From DASUPK01 sp963728875 (GTDB lineage: Bacteria; Actinomycetota; Thermoleophilia; Solirubrobacterales; 70-9): a stretch of DNA of 64,000 nucleotides. This document shows, one piece after another, positions 17,546 to 26,408 of the stretch (its first letter is position 1; each line of letters begins with the position of its first letter). The notes beneath the pieces were generated by a model. That model did no database searches. It saw only the letters and a program-made list of their open reading frames with translations, and was not told the DNA's origin. The position numbers and the translations under genes are program-made. Where the stretch lies: NCBI GenBank assembly GCA_963728875.1, contig CAVSLJ010000002.1, forward strand, positions 372,001 to 436,000. Direction: 5' to 3'.

Positions 17546-18412
17546 ATGACCGCCCCGGCGATCGTCGCCGACACAACCTCCTACCTCCCCACCGAGTTGA
17601 CCGAGCGCCACGGTGTGCAGCTGGTGAGCCTCTACGTGGGAATCGACGGCAAGCAGGAGCGGGAGTCGGAGATCTCCGACTACGACGACTTCTACGAACG
17701 GCTGCGAGCGAGCGGAGAGGCCGTGACCACCTCGCAGCCCTCGGTCGGCGACTTCATCTCGGTCTACGAGCCACTGCTCGCCGCGGGGCGCGAGATCGTC
17801 TCGGTGCACATCTCGGCGGGGATCTCCGGCACCCTCGAGGCTGCTAATCAGGCGATCGAGCGGCTGACCAGCGAAGGAAAGGGCGGCGAGCGGGTCCACA
17901 CCGTCGATAGCCGCAGCGCGGCGGGCGGCACCGGGATGGTGCTGCTCGCGGCGATGATCGCCGCCAGCGGCGGCGCCGACGCGGAAGGGGTCGTCCGCAA
18001 GGCCGAGCGGGCACGCGACGCCGGGGGGATCTGGTTCTCGCTCGACTCGCTCGAGTATCTGCGCCGGGGCGGGCGAATCGGCGCGGCGCAGGCCCTGATC
18101 GGATCCACCTTGAAGATCAAGCCGATCCTCACCTTCGCCGAGGAGGTGACTCCCGTCGGGCGGGTTCGGACCCGACCGCGTGCCCTGGCGCGGCTGATCG
18201 ACTACGCCCGCCAGCGCCACGGCGAGGGGGCCGACGCCTGGGTCGTGCAGCACATCCGCGACCCCGAATCCGCCGAGCAGCTTGTGAAGGCGTGCCGGCC
18301 GATTTTCGGCCGTGATCCTCTCTTCGTCTCCGAGGTCGGCCCGGTGCTTGGGGCCCACGCCGGGCCGGGGATGATCGGGATCGGCGCCTCGGTCGATAGC
18401 GCCTTCGAGTAG
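17546..18412 (+). CDS. DegV family fatty-acid-binding protein
   Basis: A 288-residue protein of the DegV/FakB family, which binds a fatty acid and, in FakAB systems, presents it for phosphorylation. Conserved blocks are IVADTTSYLP at the N-terminus, TSQPSVGDF, HISAGISGT and a C-terminal RRGGRIGAAQALIGSTLKIKPIL segment. The frame is open upstream, but ATG 17546 starts the homology (TAPAIVADTTSYLP); GTG 17543 is equally possible. No FakA kinase occurs nearby. The following 260 bases to the kelch gene contain only its promoter. Confidence 0.9.
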   Translation: MTAPAIVADTTSYLPTELTERHGVQLVSLYVGIDGKQERESEISDYDDFYERLRASGEAVTTSQPSVGDFISVYEPLLAAGREIVSVHISAGISGTLEAANQAIERLTSEGKGGERVHTVDSRSAAGGTGMVLLAAMIAASGGADAEGVVRKAERARDAGGIWFSLDSLEYLRRGGRIGAAQALIGSTLKIKPILTFAEEVTPVGRVRTRPRALARLIDYARQRHGEGADAWVVQHIRDPESAEQLVKACRPIFGRDPLFVSEVGPVLGAHAGPGMIGIGASVDSAFE

Positions 18413-18625
18413 CCGCGCGCCCTAGGCGGGCTTCGGCTTTGCCGGCTTGGCGCGTTCCTGCCCTTCGCGCACCTGCTTTGCGCGAGGAAGAGGAGCGGGT
18501 GGCGGTCGCCCGAGATCCTAGGTCGGTGCTGGGCGCAGTCGAAGCCGGGCACGCCGGCGAGTTAATGCGGACGGTGCTCCTCTCGGCGGAACCGAGCACC
18601 GACAGCGGCTGGAGTTGACGCACCC

Positions 18626-18655
18626 TTGCCGGGCCCGGCCCGGGTGGGATAGGGT
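18626..18655 (+). promoter_or_regulatory. Promoter of the kelch-repeat protein
   Basis: TTGCCG (18626-18631) and TAGGGT (18650-18655) are separated by 18 bases; transcription would start near 18662, about ten bases before GTG 18673. The GC-rich palindrome GGGCCCGGCCC lies within the spacer. Confidence 0.45.
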
Positions 18656-18672
18656 CGCGCTGGGAGACTTAG

Positions 18673-20031
18673 GTGTGGATGAAGGGAAAGCTAGGAGGGG
18701 TCCTGCTGGCGGCTATGGCGGGAGCGTCGCTTCTCGCGGCGATCCCTACGCCAGCCGCCGATACACCGGGGAGCTTTGCTCCGACCGGCTCCATGACAGT
18801 CCCGCGTTACTCCGCTGCCGCCGCCCCGCTCGCCGACGGGAGGGTGCTGGTCGCCGGGGGCACTGATGGCACCAACATCCTGCAGGGCGCCGAGATCTTC
18901 AACCCGGCCACGGGGACCTTTACGCCAACCGGCTCGATGACCATCAAGCGCTTCGCAGCTGCCACCGCCCCGCTCCCCGACGGGCGCGTGCTGGTCGCCG
19001 GGGGCTCGAACTTCGACGGTGGCACCAACTTCCTGCAGAGCGCCGAGATCTTCGATCCGGCGACCGGGGGCTTCGCGCCAACCGGCTCGATGACCGTCAA
19101 GCGCCAGGCGGCCGGCGCCGCCCCGCTCCCCGACGGGCGGGTCCTGGTTGCCGGAGGCTTCGACGGGGGCAACTTCCTGCAGAGCGCCGAGATCTTCAAC
19201 CCGGCCACCGGAACCTTCACGCCGACTGGCTCGATGGCCGTCAAGCGTTACTTCCTCGCCGCCGCCCCGCTCGCCGACGGGCGCGTGCTGGTCGCCGGGG
19301 GCCAGTACTTCGACCCGAGCTCCCATATCCTCGAAAGCGCCGAGATCTACAACCCGGCGACTGCGAGCTTCGCGCCAACGGGCTCAATGGCCGTCAAGCG
19401 CGAGGGCCCCGCCGCGGCCCCGCTCCCTGACGGGCGGGTGCTGGTCGCCGGGGGCTTCGACGGCGACAACCTGGAGAGTGCCGAGATCTTCAACCCGGCG
19501 ACGGGGAGCTTTGCCGCGACCAGTGTGATGGCCTTTAGGCGGGACCGTCCCGCCGCCGCCCCGCTCCCCGACGGGCGTGTGCTGGTCGCCGGGGGCTACG
19601 ACGGCGCTAACTATCTGCAGAGCGCCGAGCTCTTCGCGCTCGCCCCGCGGGCGCCGTTCATGTTCCGGGTGCGCGGCAAGACGCTGATCTTCACCGCCCC
19701 GGTGGCGGGCACGGTGAAGATCAGCGACGCCGCTGCCAAGTCCGGATCGGCCGCGTCGACGGCAACGAAGAGGAAGAAGAAGCGGAAGCGGAGGCCGGCG
19801 CTTCGGCCCTCGAGCGCGAGCGGCGGCCCGGGCGAGATCACCGTGGCGCTGTGGCTCAACCGCAATGCGAAGCAGCGCTTCAAGGCCAAGGGCAAGGTGA
19901 AGCTGCCGGCGCTGATCAGCTTCGCCCCCGCCGGCCAGTGCGCAGCGGTGATCTTCAAGTCCTGCCATGACGCCGGCGCCGAGACCACCACCCTGAAGAT
20001 CAAGAAGCCGAAGCGGAAGGGGAAGAAGTAG
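18673..20031 (+). CDS. Secreted six-bladed kelch-repeat protein with basic C-terminal module
   Basis: A 452-residue exported protein. A signal peptide (KGKLGGVLLAAMAGASLLAAIPTPA) is followed by six repeats of about 47 residues, each with DGRVLVAGG and most with SAEIFNPATGTF-like closing strands, which would make one beta-propeller. From about residue 330 a different module begins (FRVRGKTLIFTAPVAGTVKISDA), containing the basic patch TKRKKKRKRRP and ending in KIKKPKRKGKK. The C-terminal module resembles those of the choice-of-anchor-L proteins at 28.2 and 50.2 kb. The function is likely cell-surface binding, but no ligand is known. GTG 18673 is preceded by GGGAG at 18662. Confidence 0.88.
   Translation: MWMKGKLGGVLLAAMAGASLLAAIPTPAADTPGSFAPTGSMTVPRYSAAAAPLADGRVLVAGGTDGTNILQGAEIFNPATGTFTPTGSMTIKRFAAATAPLPDGRVLVAGGSNFDGGTNFLQSAEIFDPATGGFAPTGSMTVKRQAAGAAPLPDGRVLVAGGFDGGNFLQSAEIFNPATGTFTPTGSMAVKRYFLAAAPLADGRVLVAGGQYFDPSSHILESAEIYNPATASFAPTGSMAVKREGPAAAPLPDGRVLVAGGFDGDNLESAEIFNPATGSFAATSVMAFRRDRPAAAPLPDGRVLVAGGYDGANYLQSAELFALAPRAPFMFRVRGKTLIFTAPVAGTVKISDAAAKSGSAASTATKRKKKRKRRPALRPSSASGGPGEITVALWLNRNAKQRFKAKGKVKLPALISFAPAGQCAAVIFKSCHDAGAETTTLKIKKPKRKGKK
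18776..19635 (+). repeat. Six in-frame coding repeats of about 140-155 bases
   Basis: The kelch blades are also similar at the DNA level: GACGGGCGCGTGCTGGTCGC and close variants recur six times, as do GAGATCTTCAACCCGGC variants. The near identity of blades suggests recent internal duplication or gene conversion. Confidence 0.8.
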
Positions 20032-20039
20032 CCGGCCGG

Positions 20040-20058
20040 CGAGGGTTAGGCGCCCTCG
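20040..20058 (+). terminator. Weak hairpin after the kelch gene
   Basis: CGAGGG - TTAGGCG - CCCTCG forms a 6-bp stem nine bases past the kelch stop. There is no U run. The remaining 175 bases to the end of the convergent antiporter gene show nothing else. Confidence 0.3.
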
Positions 20059-20234
20059 TGGCTTGCCTCATCCCACGCGCTGCTCCAATTGAGCAAAGCA
20101 GCAGCAACGGGACCTGCCCTTGGCACGTCCCCTTGCGCGAGAAACAGGAGTGCAGCGTCAAACCGCTGCTTCCATGCAAAGCAGCAGGCCCGCCCGTCGA
20201 GAATCACACTTCTATGCGTTGAAGGGGGTGGCCG

Positions 20235-21467
20235 CTAAGCGGTCGCGGGCGCTTCGATTGGCCCGCCGGCAGGTTCCCCGCCCCGCCTGATGCGCGCACC
20301 CAGCAGCGGGAAGATCAGCGTCGAGATGATCGCCGCCCCGACCAGTCCGGCGGCCGTCGAGCTTGTCATGTGACCGGCGTCGATCGCAAGGGTCGTGATC
20401 GCCACCACCAGCGGCAATTCCGTCGCGCTGTAGACGGCGAGGGCGATCCTGTCCCGAAGGGCGAGCTCGCCCCGGTAGAGCAGGAGGGCCGGGACGCCGC
20501 GCACGACCAGGAACAGGCAGACGAACATCGGCACCTTGAGCATCGCCGTCGCGCTGGAGGTCAGGGCATCGAGGTTGAACGACATGCCGCTGGAGACGAA
20601 GAAGAACGGGATCAAGAGGCCGTAGCCCACCGCGGTCAGCTTGGAGTCGAACACCGAGACCTCGCGGCCGCGGAGGGCGATGCGGGTGATCATCCCGGCC
20701 ACGAATCCGCCGAGCAGCAGGTCTAGTCCCAGCTGCGCCGCGAGCGCGACGAGGCTGAACACCAGCACGACGGCCAGGCGCACGGCCAGTTGGCTCGAGG
20801 TCTCGAACGTCCTCTCCACCAGCGGCCATCCGCGCCAGGCAGAGCGAACCGCCAGGAGCCCCGTGATGACCGCGAGGACGATGAAGAGCACGAGGATGAC
20901 CGCCTCGTGGATCGGATGCCCGGTGGAGAGGATCAGCGTGACCAGCAGAATCGGGCCGAACTCCCCGATCGCCCCGGCGCCCAGCAGATAGGTCCCGAAG
21001 TTCGTCCTCATCTCGCCGGCGTCACTCAGGATCGGGATCAGGGTGCCGATCGCCGTCGTCGCCATGGCCGAGCCGGTGTAGAGAATCGAGAGGATGATTC
21101 CCGCCGCCGCGAGCGCACCGCCGATCCCGTAGGCGAGGGCGAGCGAGATTCCCCAGCCGATCACCGCCAGCTCGAGGGGGCGTCCCTTGATCCGGTCGAA
21201 ATCGATCTCGTACCCGGCGAAGAAGAACAGCATCCCGAGTCCCAGATTCCCGAGCAGCGACGTGGTCGGGTCGAGTCTCGCGATGTCGAGTCCCTGCGGC
21301 CCGATCAGGATCCCGAGCAGAAGCTCCAGGACCACCACCGGAATGGCCAACCGCGGCGACGCGGCCAGGACGATCACGGCGGCGACCGCGGCGGCTATGA
21401 CCATGACGAGCGCCGAGGTCTCGTCCACGCCGGCGGCCACCGTCGCACCGGTTGGGAGTTGAGGCAT
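20235..21467 (-). CDS. Cation/proton antiporter, CPA2 (KefB/Na+-H+ exchanger) family
   Basis: A 410-residue integral membrane protein with about 12 hydrophobic helices and no cytoplasmic nucleotide-binding (TrkA-N) domain. Typical elements are LELLLGILIGPQGLD early, the AGYEIDFDRIKGRP segment, and the unwound-helix region GSAMATTAIGTLIPIL. It likely exchanges Na+ or K+ for protons across the membrane. The start codon at 21467 has no ribosome site, but TAGAGT on the same strand ends seven bases upstream, a leaderless arrangement. Confidence 0.87.
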   Translation of the reverse strand: MPQLPTGATVAAGVDETSALVMVIAAAVAAVIVLAASPRLAIPVVVLELLLGILIGPQGLDIARLDPTTSLLGNLGLGMLFFFAGYEIDFDRIKGRPLELAVIGWGISLALAYGIGGALAAAGIILSILYTGSAMATTAIGTLIPILSDAGEMRTNFGTYLLGAGAIGEFGPILLVTLILSTGHPIHEAVILVLFIVLAVITGLLAVRSAWRGWPLVERTFETSSQLAVRLAVVLVFSLVALAAQLGLDLLLGGFVAGMITRIALRGREVSVFDSKLTAVGYGLLIPFFFVSSGMSFNLDALTSSATAMLKVPMFVCLFLVVRGVPALLLYRGELALRDRIALAVYSATELPLVVAITTLAIDAGHMTSSTAAGLVGAAIISTLIFPLLGARIRRGGEPAGGPIEAPATA

Positions 21468-21474
21468 CGCCGGG

Positions 21475-21480
21475 ACTCTA
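21475..21480 (-). promoter_or_regulatory. -10 box, probable leaderless start of the antiporter
   Basis: On the minus strand TAGAGT is followed by seven bases and the ATG at 21467. The 51-base gap to the upstream hydrolase gene on the same strand leaves little room for other control sequence. Confidence 0.45.
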
Positions 21481-21518
21481 AGCCCGGCCCCGGCGCGATA
21501 GAGAACCTGCGCCGCGGG

Positions 21519-23996
21519 CTACTTCTTCTTCCTGTGCCTCTTTCGCTTCTTGCCGCAGCCGTGCTTCTTCTTGTGCTTCTTGGAGCTGACGGCGCACTTG
21601 GTACCTGACTGCCCCGCGGTGCCCGAAGCCTGCGGCTCGGTCGTCAGATCGGAGGAGCCGCCGGAGTCGCCGCCCGCGTCGGTGAGCGAAGCCGGGGCGT
21701 TCTGGAAGGACTGGTAGTCGCGGCACGGCTCGCCTCGCAGGCCCGGGCACGGAGGCAGCCCGGTCGGCGCGCTCACGCCGGGCACCACCGGGAGCTCGAG
21801 CCGCGAGGGCATCGATCCGCCGTAGCCGATGGCGACGTTCGCCTGGCCGGCGGGGTCGGCCTCCGCGAACGACCAGATCGGCTGGTCGCCGTTCGGCGCG
21901 CTGATCCGGACCCTGACGCGGGAGCCGGCGCGGTACATGTGACCCTCGTAGTAGAGGGGGATCGTGACCGGGACGAAATGATCGGACGGCAGATCCGAGA
22001 AGTCCTCCTGGCGGAAGCTCGGAACGGGTTCGAGCTCCGTGCTCTTGGCCGGATCGAGAGCGCGCGCCTTGGCCTTGATCCAGCCGCCCTGCACGAAGGT
22101 CTCCTTGCCGTCGGGCCGGACCTCGCTGATCGTCGCCTGCAGGTCGACGTCGGGCGTCGAGGAGCGCACCCAGAGATCGACGCGCCCGGCGCCGATCACG
22201 GCCGTGTCGTGACTCAGCGGCTGGGTCAGGTACGAGACGGCGGTGCCGTCGGGGTCCTGGCTCCACTGATAGTTCGGCAGCGCGGTCCAGAGGCCGCCGT
22301 CACCCGAGCCGGTGTCGCCCGTGAAGTCGGTGAGAGGCCGGGCGTGCGCGTCCCAGGTGAACGCGTCCGCCGCGAAATCGGAGGGAACGCCGTCCTTGAG
22401 CTCTCCGCCCGGTGCGAGATACCAGGCGCGAGCCGTGGTGCCGGGGATCGGGAAGCTCGAGAATGACTTCTCGAAGCCCGGATAGGGCCAACCGGGGTTC
22501 GAGGAGTTGCCCGCGCCGTTGTCGAACAGCACCCGGATCGAGGGCAGCGCGTCGAATGCGCTCTTGGCGAGCTCATCGGTCGGCTGCTGCTGGATCGGGT
22601 CGGATGGCAGCGACGCCAGCGGCGGGGCGCCGCCGGGGCCGTCGATCCCGAAGATCGCCTGCATTGCGATGGGCCAGCTGGCTTGGACCAGCGCCGATTT
22701 GAGGGCCGGCGCCTGCTGGTCCACGTACAGCTCCAGGAAGTCGTATAAGCGGTTGTAGGTCTCCGGATCGAGCGAGTCCGTATGCACGCCGTTCGTGAAC
22801 GTGAACCACTTCTTGTCTGTTCCCGTCATGTGCTCGGCGAGCGTCGGGCAGTGGCCGCCGGTCTGCTCGTCGGTCCACTGGCAGGCCATGAAGACCGGGA
22901 CGTTGATCTTGTTGACGAAGGTGATCGGTGAGAGCGGATCGGCGACCTCGGGGACGTAGTGGTCGTTGGCGCGGATCTTCCCGATCAGGTCAGCGGCCTC
23001 GGGGTGGAGGGCCTGGTTGTCCGCGCAGGTCTGATCGCCGCCCTGGATCTGCTCCCAGGCGTAGGGCTGCCCGCTGTCGGGGCCCGCGGGCTGGGCTTCG
23101 TCCTGGCGCTCCTTGGCCCAGTTGACGGCGAAGCCGGTGTTGAGGATCCCGCCCGGATAGAGCGTCGTCTGCGTCTGGTCGATCACCGAGAGCGGTGCAA
23201 CCGCGGCGAGGTCCGGCGGCTGGGTCTGGGCGGTGAAGAGCTGGCTGATGCCGCCGTAGGAGATGCCCAGCATGCCGACCTTGTTGTGGGCCACCCAGGG
23301 CTGGTGGGCGACCGTCTCGACCACGTCGTAGCCGTCGAGGCTCTGCAGCGGCTCGAAGAAGTCGAAGGCCCCGCCCGAGCAGCCCGTGCCGCGCATGTTG
23401 ACGTCGACGACCGTGAAGCCCATCAGATTGGCGAGGGATGCGATCCCGCTGACGGGCCCGCTCGGCCTCGCGTATCCGTACCCGGAGTACTCGACCAGGG
23501 TCGGGAGCTTCACGCCCGGCGAGATCAGCGACAGGAGCTGGCTCGTCAGCGCCGGCGGCAGGTCGAGGTTCTCGGCGTTGAGGACGTCCGTCGGGGGGTG
23601 CACCGAGTACGCGAGCTTGGTCCCGTCGCGCGTCGACATGTAGCCGTAGCCGTCCGACGGGATGGTCTGGTTGTAGATGCCGGGGTCAGGCGGCGCCGAC
23701 TGCGTCGTCAGCACCGTCAGGGGCCCTGCCGTCTCGCCGGTGGTGTCGAGCCGGACTTGGTAACCGCTCCCCGGCGTGACGTTCCGGAAGAGGACGCCGC
23801 CCAGGTCGTTGGCCGCCCTGGTCGCCACCGCCTGACCGGAGGAGTCGAGGAGGGAGGTCGAGGCGGTGGCGGGCAGGCCGGTCGCGTAGACCTGCTCGAC
23901 GCTGCCGTGCGCGTCGAAGGAGGCAGCCGCCGCGCTGCTTGCAAAGACGAGCGCGATGCCGGCCGCCAGCACCCCTATACCCACTTTTCGGTGCAT
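21519..23996 (-). CDS. Secreted CocE/NonD family hydrolase (S15-like) with polybasic tail
   Basis: An 825-residue exported alpha/beta hydrolase. After a signal peptide (VGIGVLAAGIALVFASSAAAA) comes a beta-rich N-terminal part, then the X-Pro dipeptidyl-peptidase-like domain with the nucleophile Ser in GMLGISYGG, an alpha-helical cap, and the C-terminal jelly roll (VDLWVRSSTPDVDLQATISEVRPDG). The family includes cocaine esterase, glutaryl-acylase and Xaa-Pro peptidases, so the substrate is open. The last 20 residues are almost entirely Lys, Arg and His with one Cys (KKHKKKHGCGKKRKRHRKKK), an unusual ending shared in style with other exported proteins in this window. Confidence 0.88.
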   Translation of the reverse strand: MHRKVGIGVLAAGIALVFASSAAAASFDAHGSVEQVYATGLPATASTSLLDSSGQAVATRAANDLGGVLFRNVTPGSGYQVRLDTTGETAGPLTVLTTQSAPPDPGIYNQTIPSDGYGYMSTRDGTKLAYSVHPPTDVLNAENLDLPPALTSQLLSLISPGVKLPTLVEYSGYGYARPSGPVSGIASLANLMGFTVVDVNMRGTGCSGGAFDFFEPLQSLDGYDVVETVAHQPWVAHNKVGMLGISYGGISQLFTAQTQPPDLAAVAPLSVIDQTQTTLYPGGILNTGFAVNWAKERQDEAQPAGPDSGQPYAWEQIQGGDQTCADNQALHPEAADLIGKIRANDHYVPEVADPLSPITFVNKINVPVFMACQWTDEQTGGHCPTLAEHMTGTDKKWFTFTNGVHTDSLDPETYNRLYDFLELYVDQQAPALKSALVQASWPIAMQAIFGIDGPGGAPPLASLPSDPIQQQPTDELAKSAFDALPSIRVLFDNGAGNSSNPGWPYPGFEKSFSSFPIPGTTARAWYLAPGGELKDGVPSDFAADAFTWDAHARPLTDFTGDTGSGDGGLWTALPNYQWSQDPDGTAVSYLTQPLSHDTAVIGAGRVDLWVRSSTPDVDLQATISEVRPDGKETFVQGGWIKAKARALDPAKSTELEPVPSFRQEDFSDLPSDHFVPVTIPLYYEGHMYRAGSRVRVRISAPNGDQPIWSFAEADPAGQANVAIGYGGSMPSRLELPVVPGVSAPTGLPPCPGLRGEPCRDYQSFQNAPASLTDAGGDSGGSSDLTTEPQASGTAGQSGTKCAVSSKKHKKKHGCGKKRKRHRKKK

Positions 23997-24094
23997 CGAG
24001 AGGGTGACTTAACCACAACGCGCCCGCTTCGGTCGCAGTTACCCCGGCATACTCCGCCGGCCGGTCCGCCCACCTGACCCGTTGACTACGGCAG

Positions 24095-24100
24095 TAAGGT
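24095..24100 (+). promoter_or_regulatory. -10 box, probable leaderless start of the GH5-like gene
   Basis: TAAGGT is followed by seven bases and ATG 24108. It sits in the 111-base divergent region between the secreted hydrolase and this gene. Confidence 0.4.
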
Positions 24101-24107
24101 CCTGCAC

Positions 24108-25250
24108 ATGGGACGTCTCGGCAAGGGGTGGTTGGTGGCGGCGCTCGCCGCCGGCTGCCTGCTCGCTCCCGGCGGCGCCTTCGCCGCCCGCAGCGTCTCC
24201 GTCGCAGGCAACCAGCTCGTCGACGGCGGCAAGCCGATTCGCCTGATCGGGGTGAACCGGTCGGGCTCCGAGTACGCGTGCGCGGGTCCGGTCGGCGGGG
24301 GCGGCTTCGGCTACGGCATCTTCCAGGGGCCGGTCAGCAACCGCACTATCAAGGCGATGCTGGGGTGGCGCATCAACGCCGTCGCGCTTCCCCTCAACGA
24401 AGCGTGCTGGCTCGGCGGGTACGCGCCCATCAGCCTGCGCTTCAGCGGCGCCTCCTACCGGGCGGCGATTCTTGACTACGTGAGCCGCCTCAACGCGCGC
24501 GGGATCATCGTCGTCCTGCGCCTGTCGGGGGCAGCGCCGGGAAGCGGTGCCTACGGCATGGACACGAGGGCAACCGACGAGATCCCGATGGCCGACGCCG
24601 ATCACGCGCTCGATTTCTGGCGCTCGGTCGCGACCACCTTCAAGGACGACCACCAGGTCATCTTCCACGCCTTCGACGAGCCGCACGCCATCGACTGGCC
24701 CTGCGCTCTGAACGGCTGCGACGCCAATGACGCGCCACAGGGCAAGACCCGGTTCGGCGCATACACGGCGACGGGCCATCAGGCGATCGTCGACGCGATC
24801 CGCTCGACCGGGGCGACCCAGCCGATTGACGTCTCCGGGATCGACTTCGCCGGCAAGCTCGACCAGTGGGAGCAGTTCATGCCGGCGGACCCGCTCGGCC
24901 AGCTGGTGGTGGGCTGGAACAGCTTCGACTACAGCGGGAACTTCGCCTCCTCCAAGGCGGACCTGGTGCGGCTCGCGAGTGTCCATCCGGTGCTGATCGG
25001 CGGCTTCGGCGACACGAACTGCACCTCCCGCTTCAGCAACAAGCTGATGAAGTTCGCCGACGGGATCGGCATCTCGTACCTGGCGTGGACCTGGAACGCC
25101 GTCCAGGACTACGGCGGCTGCTCCAACGCCCTGCTCGACTCCGGCCGGAAGGGCAAGGCGGGCCGCGCCTATCTCCGCGGGCTGCCGAGCGGCTACGGCC
25201 GCGGAGTCCGCGCCCATTTCCGGAAGGTCAAGGCCAGCAAGCGCTTCTGA
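24108..25250 (+). CDS. Secreted GH5 (cellulase-fold) protein, probably catalytically inactive
   Basis: A 380-residue exported protein: signal peptide GRLGKGWLVAALAAGCLLAPGGAFA, then a (beta/alpha)8 domain recognisable from VAGNQLVDGGKPIRLIGVNR, the PLNEACWLGG block and the closing GISYLAWTWNAV. In active GH5 enzymes these blocks usually contain an Arg before LP, LHW, NEP, HSY and GE; here they read VALPLNE, LRLSG, FDEPH, WNSFDY and IGGFGD. Thus the Arg, both His, the Asn and the nucleophile Glu are replaced, and only the acid/base Glu remains. It may bind rather than cleave polysaccharide. The C-terminus is basic. Confidence 0.83.
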   Translation: MGRLGKGWLVAALAAGCLLAPGGAFAARSVSVAGNQLVDGGKPIRLIGVNRSGSEYACAGPVGGGGFGYGIFQGPVSNRTIKAMLGWRINAVALPLNEACWLGGYAPISLRFSGASYRAAILDYVSRLNARGIIVVLRLSGAAPGSGAYGMDTRATDEIPMADADHALDFWRSVATTFKDDHQVIFHAFDEPHAIDWPCALNGCDANDAPQGKTRFGAYTATGHQAIVDAIRSTGATQPIDVSGIDFAGKLDQWEQFMPADPLGQLVVGWNSFDYSGNFASSKADLVRLASVHPVLIGGFGDTNCTSRFSNKLMKFADGIGISYLAWTWNAVQDYGGCSNALLDSGRKGKAGRAYLRGLPSGYGRGVRAHFRKVKASKRF

Positions 25251-25263
25251 GGCCCGGCACGTC

Positions 25264-25662
25264 CTACTCGGACAGTCCGGCGGCCCGCAATGCATCGGCG
25301 TGATCGAGATAGCCGCGGATCCGCGAGATCAACCCTTCGCGAAAATCGAAGACCATCCCGAGCGAGGAATCGACCGGTACCCCGCTGCTCTTTCCGCGTC
25401 CCTCCAGTCGCCCGAGCATGACCACGACGTCCGCGGAATCACGAAACCGCTCACGGTGGATGTGGAACGTCTCCCAAGCGTCGTCGAGCCTCCCGAAGTA
25501 CCTCTCGATGCCCTCATGTCCCAGGAAGGTCTCACCCTCGATGGCCACCATCGACGGAGACCACTCGAAGTCCGGCGTCGTCAGGGCGGCGAACACGGCG
25601 ATTTCGCGTTCGTTGAAGGCGCTTATCGCCTCTGTCGCGACCTCCACGTTCTCCCCTGACAT
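25264..25662 (-). CDS. NTF2-like (SnoaL-type) protein
   Basis: A 132-residue single-domain protein with the SnoaL/NTF2-like pattern: an N-terminal helix (NVEVATEAISAFNERE), an aromatic-rich strand (TPDFEWSPSM), the GHEGIERYFGRLDDAW helix and paired C-terminal strands (GMVFDFREGLISRIRGYLDHADAL). Such folds serve as small-molecule isomerases, hydrolases or binding proteins, and the reaction cannot be deduced. It is convergent with the GH5-like gene, 13 bases from its stop. Confidence 0.82.
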   Translation of the reverse strand: MSGENVEVATEAISAFNEREIAVFAALTTPDFEWSPSMVAIEGETFLGHEGIERYFGRLDDAWETFHIHRERFRDSADVVVMLGRLEGRGKSSGVPVDSSLGMVFDFREGLISRIRGYLDHADALRAAGLSE

Positions 25663-25735
25663 CGCCCACGCAGTATCTCCATCCGGCCCGCTTGACGCCG
25701 GGGCGGCTCCAAAGCCGTATCTCGTGAAGATCCAG

Positions 25736-26263
25736 CTACTTCGTCGCGGTCCAGCTGATGACTCCCGTGTCGCAGGTGTAGGCCGGGTGGCTCGAGCTTG
25801 CCTCCCTGGGGGAGATGACGCGAACGGTGCCGGAGACCGCCCGCTTGGTGGGCCGCCCGGTGACGGTGAATACGTCGTCGGAGCCGTTCACCAAGTCCTT
25901 GCGGGTGACGGCGAACCTTCCCTTCTTGACCTTGAATTGATCCAGGTCGGCACCGGTGCGGCACAGCGGCGGCTCGCAAAGCCCCGTGGCGGTTACGCAG
26001 GTGGGCGTGCAGCCGTTGGAGGCGTCGCACGGGCCATAGATGCCCCTCACCCTTAGTTTGACGACCGCAACCGGCTTCTTGCCGTCAAATTCCACCTTGA
26101 GCTCGATCGAAGGCGCGTCCGTGGCGAAGCCGTTCGGACTCGGAATATACGGCTGGTTCAGCGGCCCCTGGAACGTCAATTTCTTGCCCATGGCCGCGGC
26201 AGGAGTGATGGCCAGCGCCCCGCATGCGGCCACCAGGACCGCAATCCTCGTCGTTCGGCACAT
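25736..26263 (-). CDS. Secreted protein of unknown function with Cys-rich loop
   Basis: A 175-residue protein with a signal peptide (TTRIAVLVAACGALAITPAAA) and a beta-rich mature domain. A central segment carries six cysteines within about 30 residues (CDASNGCTPTCVTATGLC, then CEPPLC type spacing), suggesting disulfides outside the cell; a seventh lies near the C-terminus. AAGGGAA lies before the ATG on the minus strand, a usable ribosome site. No family recognised. It is divergent from the FkbM methyltransferase; the 145-base intergenic region between them contains no obvious hairpin. Confidence 0.72.
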   Translation of the reverse strand: MCRTTRIAVLVAACGALAITPAAAMGKKLTFQGPLNQPYIPSPNGFATDAPSIELKVEFDGKKPVAVVKLRVRGIYGPCDASNGCTPTCVTATGLCEPPLCRTGADLDQFKVKKGRFAVTRKDLVNGSDDVFTVTGRPTKRAVSGTVRVISPREASSSHPAYTCDTGVISWTATK

Positions 26264-26408
26264 TGGATTCCCTTCGTTGAGTCGAGACAGGACCAGACTA
26301 TCCGTTGCCGGAGAGCATCGGGCTGGGGATCACACCGTTTGCTATCTACTGGCAATTCGTGGCGAGGTCGGCGATCGCCGCATCGCGGTCGCCACGGCTG
26401 AAGGTCTC

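Noticed and set aside
18776..19635. Regularly spaced repeats resembling an array
   Set aside because: The period of about 145 bases is in frame and encodes kelch blades; it is not a CRISPR array.
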